From DATAOG01 sp963757395 (GTDB lineage: Bacteria; Pseudomonadota; Alphaproteobacteria; Geminicoccales; Geminicoccaceae), in contig CAVWRK010000008.1 in NCBI GenBank assembly GCA_963757395.1, positions 248,001-312,000 on the forward strand: 64,000 nt of DNA, given 5' to 3'. The position numbers and the translations under genes were made by a program. Below the pieces are notes generated by a model. That model worked only from the letters and a program-made list of their open reading frames with translations, was not told the origin of the DNA and made no database searches. Below are positions 1 through 8,659 of the stretch, in pieces (the first letter of the stretch is position 1; every line of letters begins with the position of its first letter).

Positions 1-284
1 GCCAGCGCCGGCGCGATCTGCTCGAGAGGCACCCAGTCCTTCGCCAAACCTTCGCCCTGGCCGAGCCGGATCAGCATCAAAGGCGTGATCGGCACCGGCA
101 GGAAGCGGTAGACCAGCAGCAGGGCAGGCGGCGCCAGCAGCACCACCAGCCCGAGGCGCAGCAGAATGCGCTGGACCCGGCCGCCGAGCGTCCGGATCGC
201 AGCCCGACCGATGGCCGCCTTTTGGCGCGCAGGTGCTGGAGGACGTGGGGGCACGACCGCAATCCCGGTCGGCGGCTCAGGCAT
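1..284 (-). CDS. mtgA: MtgA, monofunctional peptidoglycan glycosyltransferase (5' part; runs off the left edge)
   Basis: The visible 94 residues form the N-terminus of a monofunctional biosynthetic peptidoglycan transglycosylase, which polymerises lipid II into glycan strands in the periplasm while held by one N-terminal membrane anchor. After a proline-rich cytoplasmic leader (about residues 1-25) there is a single hydrophobic segment (about 40-60, LVVLLAPPALLLVYRFLPVP). It is followed by TPLMLIRL and then KDWVPLEQIAPAL, the family signature just before the glycosyltransferase domain. The ATG at 282-284 is chosen because the frame stays open from there to the window edge and gives a normal MtgA leader. 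The catalytic domain lies outside the window. In many alphaproteobacteria mtgA is a stand-alone housekeeping gene. Identification rests on the anchor plus the pre-domain motif only. Confidence 0.82.
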   Translation of the reverse strand, partial: MPEPPTGIAVVPPRPPAPARQKAAIGRAAIRTLGGRVQRILLRLGLVVLLAPPALLLVYRFLPVPITPLMLIRLGQGEGLAKDWVPLEQIAPAL

Positions 285-389
285 CGGTCACGGCGATCAC
301 GCCGGATGACCGGCGTGGCGGCGCTCCCGATCGGCTTGACCGGCGGCCCGTCCCTGCTCGAGTTCCGGACCGGGTCGGTGCCGTCGATC

Positions 390-560
390 CGGGTTCGATC
401 GCTCCCGGCGGGCCGGTCCCGGAGACGCCCGGGTCGAGACAGAACCGGTTGGCCGGCATCCGAGCTCGGCCACGGCCTGTGCGTCCAACCGGATCCGGAT
501 CGGAGCGCCGCGCGCGTGAAGGAAGGGTTGCGGCGCGCTGAACGGCACGGCCAGCCGCTC
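390..560 (-). pseudogene. Decayed duplicate of the neighbouring glycosyltransferase N-terminus
   Basis: Reading the minus strand from about 540 to 456 gives SAPQPFLHARGAPIRIR followed by LDAQAVAELG. It aligns without gaps to the N-terminus of the glycosyltransferase just upstream (SPQPFFARRGSPIRVR, FEAQALAELG). Directly after it, in another frame (about 454-435), comes ANRFCLD, matching ANRFYLD near residue 327 of the same glycosyltransferase. This suggests a second copy that lost its middle and its frame. There is no start codon in a sensible place and no continuing domain. The rest of 285-829 contains nothing recognisable and may be further decayed DNA of the same origin. Confidence 0.6.
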
Positions 561-829
561 CCGGATCATCGCAACCCGTCCGTCGTCATCGTCACTCCAG
601 GCCAAGGTCCCGCGATCGCCGGCGCGGGCGGGGCTGCCTGATATGAACCCGATCGACGGCGACGTCCATCCGCGCCAGCCGCCCAGATCGCGGCCGCCAT
701 GGGCTGTCGTGGCTGGCGCCGCTGGACACCCTCGATGCCAACCGATGCAACGACGATGCCGATCAGGCTGGATGGCGCGATCTGACCGGCGTTCGATTGA
801 CGACCCGTGATGTCGGTGACGCCAAAAAC

Positions 830-2362
830 CTAGCAGCACATCAGCGAGGTCGACCACCAGATGGCCGGGATCAATCGCGACCAGCTGATACGAGCCCGCC
901 ACGCCGAGAGCATTTTGGCCAGACGCGATGGCCCACGTGCAAAACCCTCGAGCTGCGGGCGGTGGCCGTCATCATCCGCCCGGTCGTGGCCGGCGACAGC
1001 GAGGCACGCCGGCGACTGAGCGCCCACGAGACCGCCTGAGCCGCGTCGACCCAAGCGCTCGGCGACCGCGTTGACGCGCCGCGAACAGGCCGCCAGGGCG
1101 GATCGAAAACCGGGATCGGGACGATCGAGCGGCTCCGCGTCCTGGCCGGCCGGGTAGCTCAGGCGCGCCCGTCGTCTGAACCCCGGGGCCGCCCGTGCCG
1201 CGAGATCGGCATAGCATGTCGCCAAGCCCTGCTTGAGCTGCGCATAGCTGTACGAGCCTTCGATCCGCGCCCGCCCATTGCGGGCGAGCCTCGCCCGCAG
1301 AGCGGGGTCCGCGACCAGCCGGCTGATCTCGCCAGCGAACTCCACGGGCGTCGCCTCCGTCAGCAAGGCGACCGTCTGGTCGAGGTAGAAGCGATTGGCG
1401 GTCGTGTCGGTCGCCACGATCGCGCGGTTGGCGCTGAGATAATCGAGATGCTTGAGCGGCGCCCCATGCCCGGCCAGACGGGGCGACAGCAGGACGTCCG
1501 AGGCCGCGAGATAGTCGGGGACCTCGTCGGTGTCGACGCGGCCGACGAACTTGACCGCATCCTGCGCATTTCGGCTGCCGAGCCAGTCGTGCCAGCGGGC
1601 GATGTCGTTGATCGAGCCGCCGATGATCACGAAGCGGGCCTCGGGCCGCCGGTCGACGACCAGGGGAATCGCCCGGAACATCAGGTCGACCCCCTGATAG
1701 GGAGCGAAGTTGCCGATGTACGTCACCAGGACCTCGTTCGGCGCGCGCTCCAGCCGGCGGCGGATCGCACGGGTCCGTTGCGGGTCCGCGCTGCGCAAGG
1801 TCGAGGGCACGTCGCACACCGGATAGACCCGTGAATGGCCAGCCAGTTCGCGCGTCAGGGCGATCAGCGGCTGCCCGGCGACCACGGCGTCGGCGCGGCG
1901 CACGATCTGGGCGTCGACCGCCCGATACAGCCCGACGATCAGATTTCGCAGCCGGCCGCCGAGGTACGACCTGACATCCGAATGCTTGTCGAACACCACC
2001 GGGCAGCCGCTGATCCGGCGCAGGAGCAGGCCGATGACGCCAGCCTCCTCCACGCAGTGGATCACAGTGTAGTGCCTGCTCGCAGTAAGGCGCCATGCCT
2101 TCCAAAAGAGAATCAGATCGTAGACCGCTTTCCAGAACGACGGCCCGATGGAAATGCTGCTCAAGCCGAACAGATTAGGAATCCGCAGGATCGTGACGCC
2201 CGGGATCTCGATGTCCTGCCCGAAGGGCAGCACCAGGAGGTCGACCTCGAATCCGAGCTCGGCCAGCGCCTGGGCTTCGAAGCGCACCCGGATCGGTGAC
2301 CCCCGCCGCGCGAAGAAGGGTTGGGGCGAGATCAGCAGCACCGCCGGGCGCTTCGCTGTCAT
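830..2362 (-). CDS. Glycosyltransferase family 4 (WbuB/RfaB type), probably with an abnormal C-terminal tail
   Basis: A GT-B glycosyltransferase that would add a sugar to a cell-surface glycan precursor on the cytoplasmic face of the membrane; donor and acceptor cannot be read from the sequence. The N-terminal half begins with AVLLISPQPFFARRGSPIR, the glycine/arginine loop that starts GT4 proteins. The C-terminal nucleotide-sugar half shows VTYIGNFAPYQGVDLMFRA and a motif region around SDVLLSPRLAGHGAPLKHLDYLSANRAIVATD. The ATG at 2362 is followed at once by the Rossmann strand. Family members are about 390-410 residues, and conserved-looking sequence ends near residue 390. The last 120 residues are arginine/alanine-rich and unlike a glycosyltransferase, so the original stop was probably lost by a frame change. 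Surrounding genes (GT2, flippase-like, FkbM) support a polysaccharide locus. Confidence 0.78.
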   Translation of the reverse strand: MTAKRPAVLLISPQPFFARRGSPIRVRFEAQALAELGFEVDLLVLPFGQDIEIPGVTILRIPNLFGLSSISIGPSFWKAVYDLILFWKAWRLTASRHYTVIHCVEEAGVIGLLLRRISGCPVVFDKHSDVRSYLGGRLRNLIVGLYRAVDAQIVRRADAVVAGQPLIALTRELAGHSRVYPVCDVPSTLRSADPQRTRAIRRRLERAPNEVLVTYIGNFAPYQGVDLMFRAIPLVVDRRPEARFVIIGGSINDIARWHDWLGSRNAQDAVKFVGRVDTDEVPDYLAASDVLLSPRLAGHGAPLKHLDYLSANRAIVATDTTANRFYLDQTVALLTEATPVEFAGEISRLVADPALRARLARNGRARIEGSYSYAQLKQGLATCYADLAARAAPGFRRRARLSYPAGQDAEPLDRPDPGFRSALAACSRRVNAVAERLGRRGSGGLVGAQSPACLAVAGHDRADDDGHRPQLEGFARGPSRLAKMLSAWRARISWSRLIPAIWWSTSLMCC

Positions 2363-2706
2363 GACAGTTCATCCATCCTGGCAGTGATCCCTCGCACGAG
2401 CAAAGCATCCGATGGCGCTGGCCCGGACCAACACAAGGAGCATCGCTCGGTATTGCATACTATCCGCTGCCCAGATCCACCTTTGATTGGGGCGATCGGG
2501 GCACGCGGCATCGCCTTCACGGGTGGCCACCCCACGCCGCGCTTGAACCTCGAAGGTGATATGGAAAATCCAAGCCTAGAAGTTCTCTGTCTCCCGATCA
2601 AACAGGGCCGGGAGCAGGATATTCCGCCGCCAGGGCACAGTCGTGTCGGAGCGGCGGTCGATGGCGCGCGATTGCGCCGTGTCCTCCGTGGCCCGCCGCC
2701 GCTCGT
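2363..2706. other. Intergenic stretch without a recognised feature
   Basis: These 344 bases lie upstream of the GT4 gene and downstream of the ureohydrolase gene (both minus strand). Short open frames occur, but none has family motifs or a ribosome binding site. The first 150 bases probably hold the GT4 promoter; no clear -35/-10 pair or terminator hairpin was seen. Confidence 0.4.
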
Positions 2707-3660
2707 TCACGCCCGGGTTGCGTGTGCGTCGGCGAGGATGCAGAGCAGCTCGAACATCATCGAGGCTCCGGTCAGAGCGGTCAGACCGGAAGGATCGAAC
2801 GGCGGCGAGACCTCGACCACGTCCGCGCCGACCAGATCGAGGCCGCGCAGCGCCCGGATCATCAGCTGCACCTCGAGGCTCGTGAAGCCACCGATCTCGG
2901 GCGTGCCGGTGCCGGGCGCATAGGCGGGGTCCAGGCTGTCGATGTCGAAGCTGACGTAGGTCGGGCCGGTGCCGACCACGCGCCTCGCCTCGGCGATCGC
3001 CGCCTGCCAGCCGAGCTCGTGGAACTCGGGCATGTAGATCACGCGCATGCCCGACTCGTGGCTGAAGCGCCAGACGTCAGGGTCATTGATCCCGCCCCGG
3101 ATGCCGATCTGGACGGTCCGCTTCGGGTCCAGGAGGCCCTCCTCGACCGCGCGCGCGAACGGCGCGCCGTGGTGGTAGTTGGAGCCCAGATAGTTCGAGC
3201 CGGTATCGCAATGAGCATCGAAATGGACCATGCCGACCGGGCGCTGGGCGGCGATCGCGCGCAGGATCGGCAGCGAGATCGAATGGTCGCCGCCGGCCGA
3301 GAGCGGCACGATCCCGGCCGCGTGCACGCCGCGGTAGAAGCCCGCGATCTCGTCGAGCGAGCTCTCGAGGTGGAACGGCCGCTGCACCCAGGCGTCGCCC
3401 AGGTCCGCGACCCGGCAGAGCTCGAACGGCGCGATCCCGCTCGCCTGGTTGACCTTGCGCATCAGCGAGGACTGGTTGCGGATCTCGCGCGGCCCATGCC
3501 GGGTGCCGGTGCGGTTGGTGACCCCGCCGTCGAACGGCACCCCGATCAGCCCGATGTCGACCCCTTCGAGGTCCTCCCGATAGGGGGCGCGCATGAAGGT
3601 CGGCAGGCCCGTGTAGCGGGGCCGCGCCATCGGATCTTCGAACTCGGGCAGCACGGGCAT
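2707..3660 (-). CDS. speB: Agmatinase / ureohydrolase family protein
   Basis: A binuclear manganese hydrolase of the arginase/agmatinase superfamily that removes urea from a guanidino compound; agmatine to putrescine is the commonest activity. All metal motifs are visible: GGDHSISLP, HFDAHCDT (DAHxD) and SFDIDSLDPAYAPG (DxDxxDP), followed by a conserved Glu in DVVEVSPPFD. The ATG at 3658-3660 gives 317 residues, the normal length, beginning MPVLPEFEDPMARPRYTGLP; a longer upstream open frame lacks homology. Guanidinobutyrase and guanidinopropionase share these motifs, so the exact substrate is open and the gene symbol is provisional. A spermidine/putrescine-type ABC transporter lies 27 kb away in the same window, a weak functional link. 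The 354-base gap to the divergent GT2 gene (3661-4014) shows no recognisable feature beyond its expected promoters. Confidence 0.85.
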   Translation of the reverse strand: MPVLPEFEDPMARPRYTGLPTFMRAPYREDLEGVDIGLIGVPFDGGVTNRTGTRHGPREIRNQSSLMRKVNQASGIAPFELCRVADLGDAWVQRPFHLESSLDEIAGFYRGVHAAGIVPLSAGGDHSISLPILRAIAAQRPVGMVHFDAHCDTGSNYLGSNYHHGAPFARAVEEGLLDPKRTVQIGIRGGINDPDVWRFSHESGMRVIYMPEFHELGWQAAIAEARRVVGTGPTYVSFDIDSLDPAYAPGTGTPEIGGFTSLEVQLMIRALRGLDLVGADVVEVSPPFDPSGLTALTGASMMFELLCILADAHATRA

Positions 3661-4014
3661 CCTGAAGCGCTCCGTCGTGCGACGACGTCTCGGCCGCTCA
3701 TAGCGGCCCGGGCGCCCTGCGTCCAGCAGAGTTACCCCGACGAGCGGGATCGCCTCCCGGCGTCGCCTCGATCGCGGACCGGACCCGGAGGATTTCCGGT
3801 TGCCAACCCGGGAGGGCTCGTATTGAGTACGCCTGCCGGGTCGGTCGGAGAGCGACGTGGCCCGAGCGGCCAAAGCCAGGACGACCCGAAGCCGTGAAGC
3901 TCCGACGGCAGCCCGGGCCGAGCCACCGCGGGCGGACCGGGCACCGGCGCCGCGAGCGGACCCGACCCAACGAGACTTCCCGCTCCGCATTTGGGACCGC
4001 CAGACAGGGTTTGC

Positions 4015-5184
4015 ATGATCGACCGTCAGGATTTGCCGCAAGATCGCGGATCGGTGGCCGTCGCGGCTGGCGACCGCGCGGCCAAAGAGACGGCCGAACA
4101 TGGCATCGAGATCACCGTAGCCGTGCTCGCCCACAACGCCGAGAGTCGGATCGCGCAGTGTCTCGAGGCCATCCTCGACCAGACGCGTCCGGCGGACGAG
4201 GTGGTCGTCATCGACAATGCGTCCGACGACCACACCGGAGCGATCGTGCGCGCCAAATACCCGGACGTGCGCATCGTCCGATCCAACAAGAACGGCGGCT
4301 GTAGCGGCGGTCGCAATCTACAGCTGAACGCCGCCCGGTATCGCCACGTCATGCTGGTCGACGATGACGCCTTCCTCGCCCGGTCCTGTCTGGCCGTATT
4401 GGAGAAGGCCGTGCTCGAACGGCCCGACGGCGCGCTCTTTGGGCCGCGCGTATGCTACGATCACAATCGAAGCCTGATCCAGTTCGACGGCGTCATGATC
4501 CATTATTTGGGCGAAGCCGTCCTGATCAATCCCGAGCGCGGCCTCGACGGCGATCCGGCCGCCCAGCCCGCCCGTCAGCTGCACGAGCGCTCCGAGACGC
4601 CGCTGCCGACCGAGCCGTTTCAGGTGCCGGTCCAGGGCGGGGTCGCCTTTCTGCTCGACCGTGAGGCGGCGGTCGCGATCGGCGGCTTCGACGAGACCTA
4701 CTTCTTCGGCCGCAGCGACGTCGAGTTCGATCTCCAACTCCATCTTTCCGGCCGCAAGCTCTACGTCGTCCCGAGCGCTTTGGTCTTTCACCGCATGAAG
4801 GACCGCGGGTTCAAGTATCTGCGCCGCCAGATCCGCAACCGCTGGCTGTTGATCTTGCAAAACTATGCCTGGCGTAGCATCATCGTACTGTCGCCCGCGC
4901 TGATCACTTACGAATTGGCGCTGATCGGGTTCCTGACGGTGAAAGGTCGTTGGTCCGACTATTGCGCCGCGAACTGGGAGGTGATCCGGGACCTTGGGCC
5001 GATCATGGCACGCCGGCGCGAGATTCAGGCGCTCAGACGCCTGCCGGATCGCGATGTCCTGTCGAGCGGCTTCATGAACATGCGCGCCGATGTCGCCGGC
5101 GGCCGCGCGATCCGCGCCCTTCATCGGGCGCTCGACCGGGCCTTTCGCGCCTACTGGGCCTGCGCCCGCTTCCTGATCGTCTGA
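4015..5184 (+). CDS. Glycosyltransferase family 2
   Basis: A GT-A fold family 2 glycosyltransferase, acting on nucleotide-sugar donors at the cytoplasmic membrane. Visible motifs are ITVAVLAHNAESRIAQCLEA (start of the nucleotide-binding fold), DEVVVIDNASDDHT, SNKNGGCSGGRN and the metal-binding VDDDAFL, then GGFDETYFFGRSDVEFDLQL, typical of the rhamnosyltransferase-like GT2 branch. The C-terminal 100 residues contain a hydrophobic, possibly membrane-associated region (WLLILQNYAWRSIIVLSPAL). The ATG at 4015 is preferred over a TTG 24 bases upstream because an AGGGT stands 5 bases before it. The next gene starts 20 bases after the stop on the same strand, so it forms a glycan operon with the flippase-like and FkbM genes. 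Confidence 0.85.
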   Translation: MIDRQDLPQDRGSVAVAAGDRAAKETAEHGIEITVAVLAHNAESRIAQCLEAILDQTRPADEVVVIDNASDDHTGAIVRAKYPDVRIVRSNKNGGCSGGRNLQLNAARYRHVMLVDDDAFLARSCLAVLEKAVLERPDGALFGPRVCYDHNRSLIQFDGVMIHYLGEAVLINPERGLDGDPAAQPARQLHERSETPLPTEPFQVPVQGGVAFLLDREAAVAIGGFDETYFFGRSDVEFDLQLHLSGRKLYVVPSALVFHRMKDRGFKYLRRQIRNRWLLILQNYAWRSIIVLSPALITYELALIGFLTVKGRWSDYCAANWEVIRDLGPIMARRREIQALRRLPDRDVLSSGFMNMRADVAGGRAIRALHRALDRAFRAYWACARFLIV

Positions 5185-5203
5185 GCCTCGGCCGGTGACC
5201 GCG

Positions 5204-6301
5204 ATGCCCGATCCCACGCCCGGCCGCCCCGGCGGACGTCCGCAGCAGCAGGACCCCGACCCGATGCCGAATCGCTCCGGGCTCGCCGGCATCCCGGGCC
5301 GGCTGCGCGCCTATCTGAGCAACCCGCGCACGATCCTGCGGTGGCTGCTGGGCGGCGCCATCCTGGTCGTCATTCTCGCCAATCTGTCGTGGCGCGAGCT
5401 GGCCGATACCTTTGCTACGCTCGCCTGGACGTATGTCGCGGTCAACCTCGTGATCAAGGTCCTGCTGCGCGTGGTGTCGGCCTGGAAATGGCACCTGGTC
5501 CGGCTGGTCAACGAGCCCGAGGCGCGCTTTCGCGACTCGCTCTCGGCCCATTTCATCGGCACCGCGGTCTCGGTCGTGATGCCGCTCGCGGGCACCGACC
5601 TTGCGGTCGGCTACGTGTCGGCTCGTCAGAATCGCCGGGTCGACGCAGCTATCGCCTCGATCCTGATCGACCGGCTGATCGGGGTCTATCTGATCGTCAT
5701 CCTGTCCACGATCGCGCTGCTGACCGACCTGCCGCGATTTGCCGCCATGCCGGCGCTCGCCCTGGCGGTCGCCGGCGCGGTCGCGGCCGCCATTCTGCTG
5801 CCGCTCGCAGGCCTGCTCGCCTGGACCAACCGGCGTCGACTGCCGAGCCGGTTCGTGCCCGACCTCCTGCGCCGCGTGGTCACCAACCTGCAGGCCTTTC
5901 GGGCGATCGGCCGCGGCGCCCTGGGCCGCAACGTGCTGCTCTCCCTGGCGGTCCAGGCCGGCCGTGTGCTCTCGGTCTATTCGCTCGGCCTCGCGGTCGG
6001 CGCGCCCGCCACCCTGCAGGACTACGCCGTGGTCGCGCCCCTGATGTTCCTGCTCATGAGCCTGCCGGTCCCAGCCGCCTCGATCGGCCTCGAGCAGGGC
6101 GTCTTCGTCGTCATGCTGTGGCTGGTCGGGGTCCCGGCCGAGATCGCCGTCGCCATGGCTGTCCTGAACCGGATCCTGAACATCGTGGCGCTCCTGCCCG
6201 GCATCCTCTGCCTGGTCGCGGGCTGGGGGCTCCGGCTGGTCGCGCCCGGCCCGCTCGTGGGCGACGCACGCGCCCCCCAACAGCAGCCGGGGTCCGTGTG
6301 A
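5204..6301 (+). CDS. Lysylphosphatidylglycerol synthase TM region / UPF0104 flippase-like membrane protein
   Basis: An integral membrane protein of the family formed by the transmembrane half of MprF (LPG synthase TM region, AglD2-like). It lacks the soluble aminoacyl-transferase domain. About seven to eight hydrophobic segments are visible, starting with ILRWLLGGAILVVILANLSW. The family signature around residues 110-150 (SLSAHFIGTAVSVVMPL followed by the DRLIGVYLIV helix) is present. Such proteins are thought to move or present lipid-linked substrates and are common beside glycosyltransferases. The ATG at 5204 is used; a GTG at 5195 is also possible. It sits between GT2 and FkbM on the same strand, which supports a role in surface glycan export or lipid modification. 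Confidence 0.75.
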   Translation: MPDPTPGRPGGRPQQQDPDPMPNRSGLAGIPGRLRAYLSNPRTILRWLLGGAILVVILANLSWRELADTFATLAWTYVAVNLVIKVLLRVVSAWKWHLVRLVNEPEARFRDSLSAHFIGTAVSVVMPLAGTDLAVGYVSARQNRRVDAAIASILIDRLIGVYLIVILSTIALLTDLPRFAAMPALALAVAGAVAAAILLPLAGLLAWTNRRRLPSRFVPDLLRRVVTNLQAFRAIGRGALGRNVLLSLAVQAGRVLSVYSLGLAVGAPATLQDYAVVAPLMFLLMSLPVPAASIGLEQGVFVVMLWLVGVPAEIAVAMAVLNRILNIVALLPGILCLVAGWGLRLVAPGPLVGDARAPQQQPGSV

Positions 6302-6337
6302 GCGTGGCTCGCCCGGCGCATCGGAGCGCGGACCCCG

Positions 6338-7285
6338 ATGCGCTCTGAGAGCGCGGGGCGCGCGCCGGTGGCAAGATTCCCCGGCCGTCTGCCGGCCGGG
6401 CCGGCTCTCTGGCTGCAGGATCTGCTCTTCTGGTCGAGCGCCGGCCGGTCCTGGCCCGATCGCTGGCGCCTGCTCTACGACTGGTTGTCGGCGCGGGTCC
6501 TGGCAAAGCCTGGCCCGCCACGGCCCGTCGACACCCGCTTCGCGCCAGGGCGCCCGATCTACCTCCGCTCGGCGACGCCCGACGTGCGCGTGCTGCGCAG
6601 CATCTTCGGCCATGGCGTCTACAACCTCCCGATCCCGATCGCCGACGACGTTTCGACGGTGATCGATCTCGGCGCCTATACCGGCATCAGCACGCTCTAT
6701 TTCGCGCTGCGCTACCGATCTTCGCGGATCCTGGCGCTGGAGCCGGATCCGCAGAATTTCGCCTGTCTGCTGCGCAACCTCGCAGCCGCGCCGGCGCACG
6801 AGCGGGTTACGGCGGTGCACGCCTGCGTCGCCGACTACAACGGGGCCGCAAGCTTCGGCCAGCCCGCGCGCAGCTGGTCGCACGCGATCAGCCCGGACGG
6901 CCCGGTCGAGGTCCCGACCGTCGTGATGGCCGACCTCCTCGACCGCTACGATCTGACGCGGGTCGACATTCTCAAGATGGACATCGAGGGCGCCGAGAAG
7001 CTGGTGTTCGGGTCCGCCGCGGACTGGCTGCATCGGGTCGGCTGGATTCTCATGGAGCTGCATTCGGACGCCATGTCGTTCGCCGACCTGAGACGGATCC
7101 TCGACCGCTCGGGCCGCCGGATCTTTCGCCGATCGGTCCTGCCGGCGCCCCATTGGGTCGAGCTCGGCGCCTCGCCGCCCGCCTCCTTCGGCACCACCCG
7201 GCGCGGTCTCGACATCGTCATTCCCCCGATCGACGAGGCCGACCGGCTCGCAGCCGACGCCGGACCCGCGAGCGTCGGAGCCTGA
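6338..7285 (+). CDS. FkbM family SAM-dependent methyltransferase
   Basis: A class I methyltransferase of the FkbM family, which O-methylates sugars or polyketides. SAM-binding motif I is DLGAYTGISTLYFA, the acidic motif II is LALEPDPQNFACLLRNL, and the catalytic-region motif LKMDIEGAEKLVFG is present. The first 90 residues are a variable leader with no recognised domain. The ATG at 6338 lies 36 bases after the flippase gene, and the next gene begins 5 bases after the stop, so co-transcription with the glycan genes is very likely. Methylation of a non-reducing-end sugar on the surface polysaccharide is the probable role; the acceptor is inferred only from context. Confidence 0.85.
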   Translation: MRSESAGRAPVARFPGRLPAGPALWLQDLLFWSSAGRSWPDRWRLLYDWLSARVLAKPGPPRPVDTRFAPGRPIYLRSATPDVRVLRSIFGHGVYNLPIPIADDVSTVIDLGAYTGISTLYFALRYRSSRILALEPDPQNFACLLRNLAAAPAHERVTAVHACVADYNGAASFGQPARSWSHAISPDGPVEVPTVVMADLLDRYDLTRVDILKMDIEGAEKLVFGSAADWLHRVGWILMELHSDAMSFADLRRILDRSGRRIFRRSVLPAPHWVELGASPPASFGTTRRGLDIVIPPIDEADRLAADAGPASVGA

Positions 7286-7290
7286 CGGCC

Positions 7291-8614
7291 ATGGCCGCCT
7301 GCCTGCCCGCCGCCCGCGCGGTGACGGCCGGTCCGATGCATCACTTCTTCGGCTACTACGACAAATGCCCCTGGGATGCCGACGGCCGGCGCCTCCTGGC
7401 GCATCGCGTGAGCTTCTGCGACCGCCCGCCACGCGCCGACGACGAGGCGGTGGTCGGCATCGTCCACCTCGACCGGGACAACCGCTTCGAGCCGATCGGA
7501 CCGACGGCTGCATGGAATTTCCAGCAGGGGGCGATGCTCCAGTGGCTGGGCCCCGATCATCGTCGCCGCGTGGCCTACAACCGCCGCGACGAGCGATCGT
7601 GGGTCACCGTGATCCGCGATCTCGACACGGCCACCGAACGCCTGCTCGAGCGCCCGGTCGCGGCCATCGATCGGGGCGGCAGACGGGCGCTCGGCCTCAA
7701 CTTTGCCCGTCTCGCCGAGATGCGACCGGGGTATGGCTACGCAGGCCTCGCCGATCCCGGGGCGGCGCTCGACCGGCCCGAGGACGACGGCATCCACCTG
7801 CTCGACCTCGCGAGCGGCTGTTCGCGCCTGCTGCTGTCGATCGCCGAGATCGCCTCCTATCAAGGGTCCCGGGCCGCGATCGACGCCAAGCATTGGATCA
7901 ATCACGTATTCTTCAATCCTGACGGCAGTCGTTTTTGTCTCATCCACAACTGGAAGGAGCGAAGTGGCGCCATCCGATCGCGGCTGCTGTCGGCCGGCGT
8001 CGACGGCTCCGACCTGTGCTGCCTGGCCGACGACGGCATGGCGTCGCACTTCGACTGGCGCAACTCGCAACAGCTGCTGGCCTGGGTGCGCAAGCCACCG
8101 GTGACAGGCGGCGCCGGGGCCCGGCTGGTTAGCCTGACCGGACGATCCTGGTTCAGGCGGCCGCCCGTGTCCTGGGCCTTGCAGCTGATCCGCCGCTCCG
8201 GTGCGGTCGGCTGGGCGCGCCAGCGCGTGGTCGGCGACCGGTTCCTGCTGTTCACCGACCAAAGCTCGGTCGCCGAGGACGTCGGTCTCGACGTGCTGCG
8301 TGAGGACGGCCATTGCTCCTATTCGCCCGACGGTCGCTGGATCCTGATGGACACCTACCCGCACGAGGATCATCGACGCGCCCTTTTCCTCTACGATACG
8401 GTCGAGGGGCGGCGGATCGAGCTCGGCTCGTTCTTCTCCATGCCGGAGCTGGAAAGCGAGATCCGTTGCGACCTGCACGCCAGGTGGAACCGGGATGGCA
8501 CGCGGGTCTGCATCGAACTCCAGCCACGAAGGCAGCCGGCAGGTGTACGTGCTGGACATCGGTGGCATGCTGCGCGCGGAGCGTTCGGGCGGCGAGCTCG
8601 AGCGGGCATCCTGA
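7291..8614 (+). CDS. GYYD-motif beta-propeller protein of glycan loci (one frame break near 8516)
   Basis: A protein of about 440 residues with repeated beta-propeller blades of TolB/oligogalacturonate-lyase character, such as HVFFNPDGSRFCLIHN and CSYSPDGRWILMDTYP. It starts with the conserved HHFFGYYDKCPWDADGR. Proteins of this type occur in O-antigen and capsule loci, but their biochemical role is not established. From the ATG at 7291 the frame is good up to VCI (about 8514). Then the last blade (DSSHEGSRQVYVLDIGGML) is read one base later and ends at the stop at 8612-8614. Removing one A at 8516/8517 restores a perfect C-terminus, so a sequence error or very recent mutation is likely. It begins 5 bases after the FkbM gene. 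Confidence 0.7.
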
Positions 8615-8659
8615 CGGCCCGACCAGCGGGCGGCGAATCACGACCGGGAGGACGCGACC

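Noticed and set aside
5072..7513. A minus-strand open frame of about 810 codons opposite the flippase and FkbM genes
   Set aside because: Low-complexity Arg/Asp/Gln composition, no motif, and real genes with strong signatures on the other strand.
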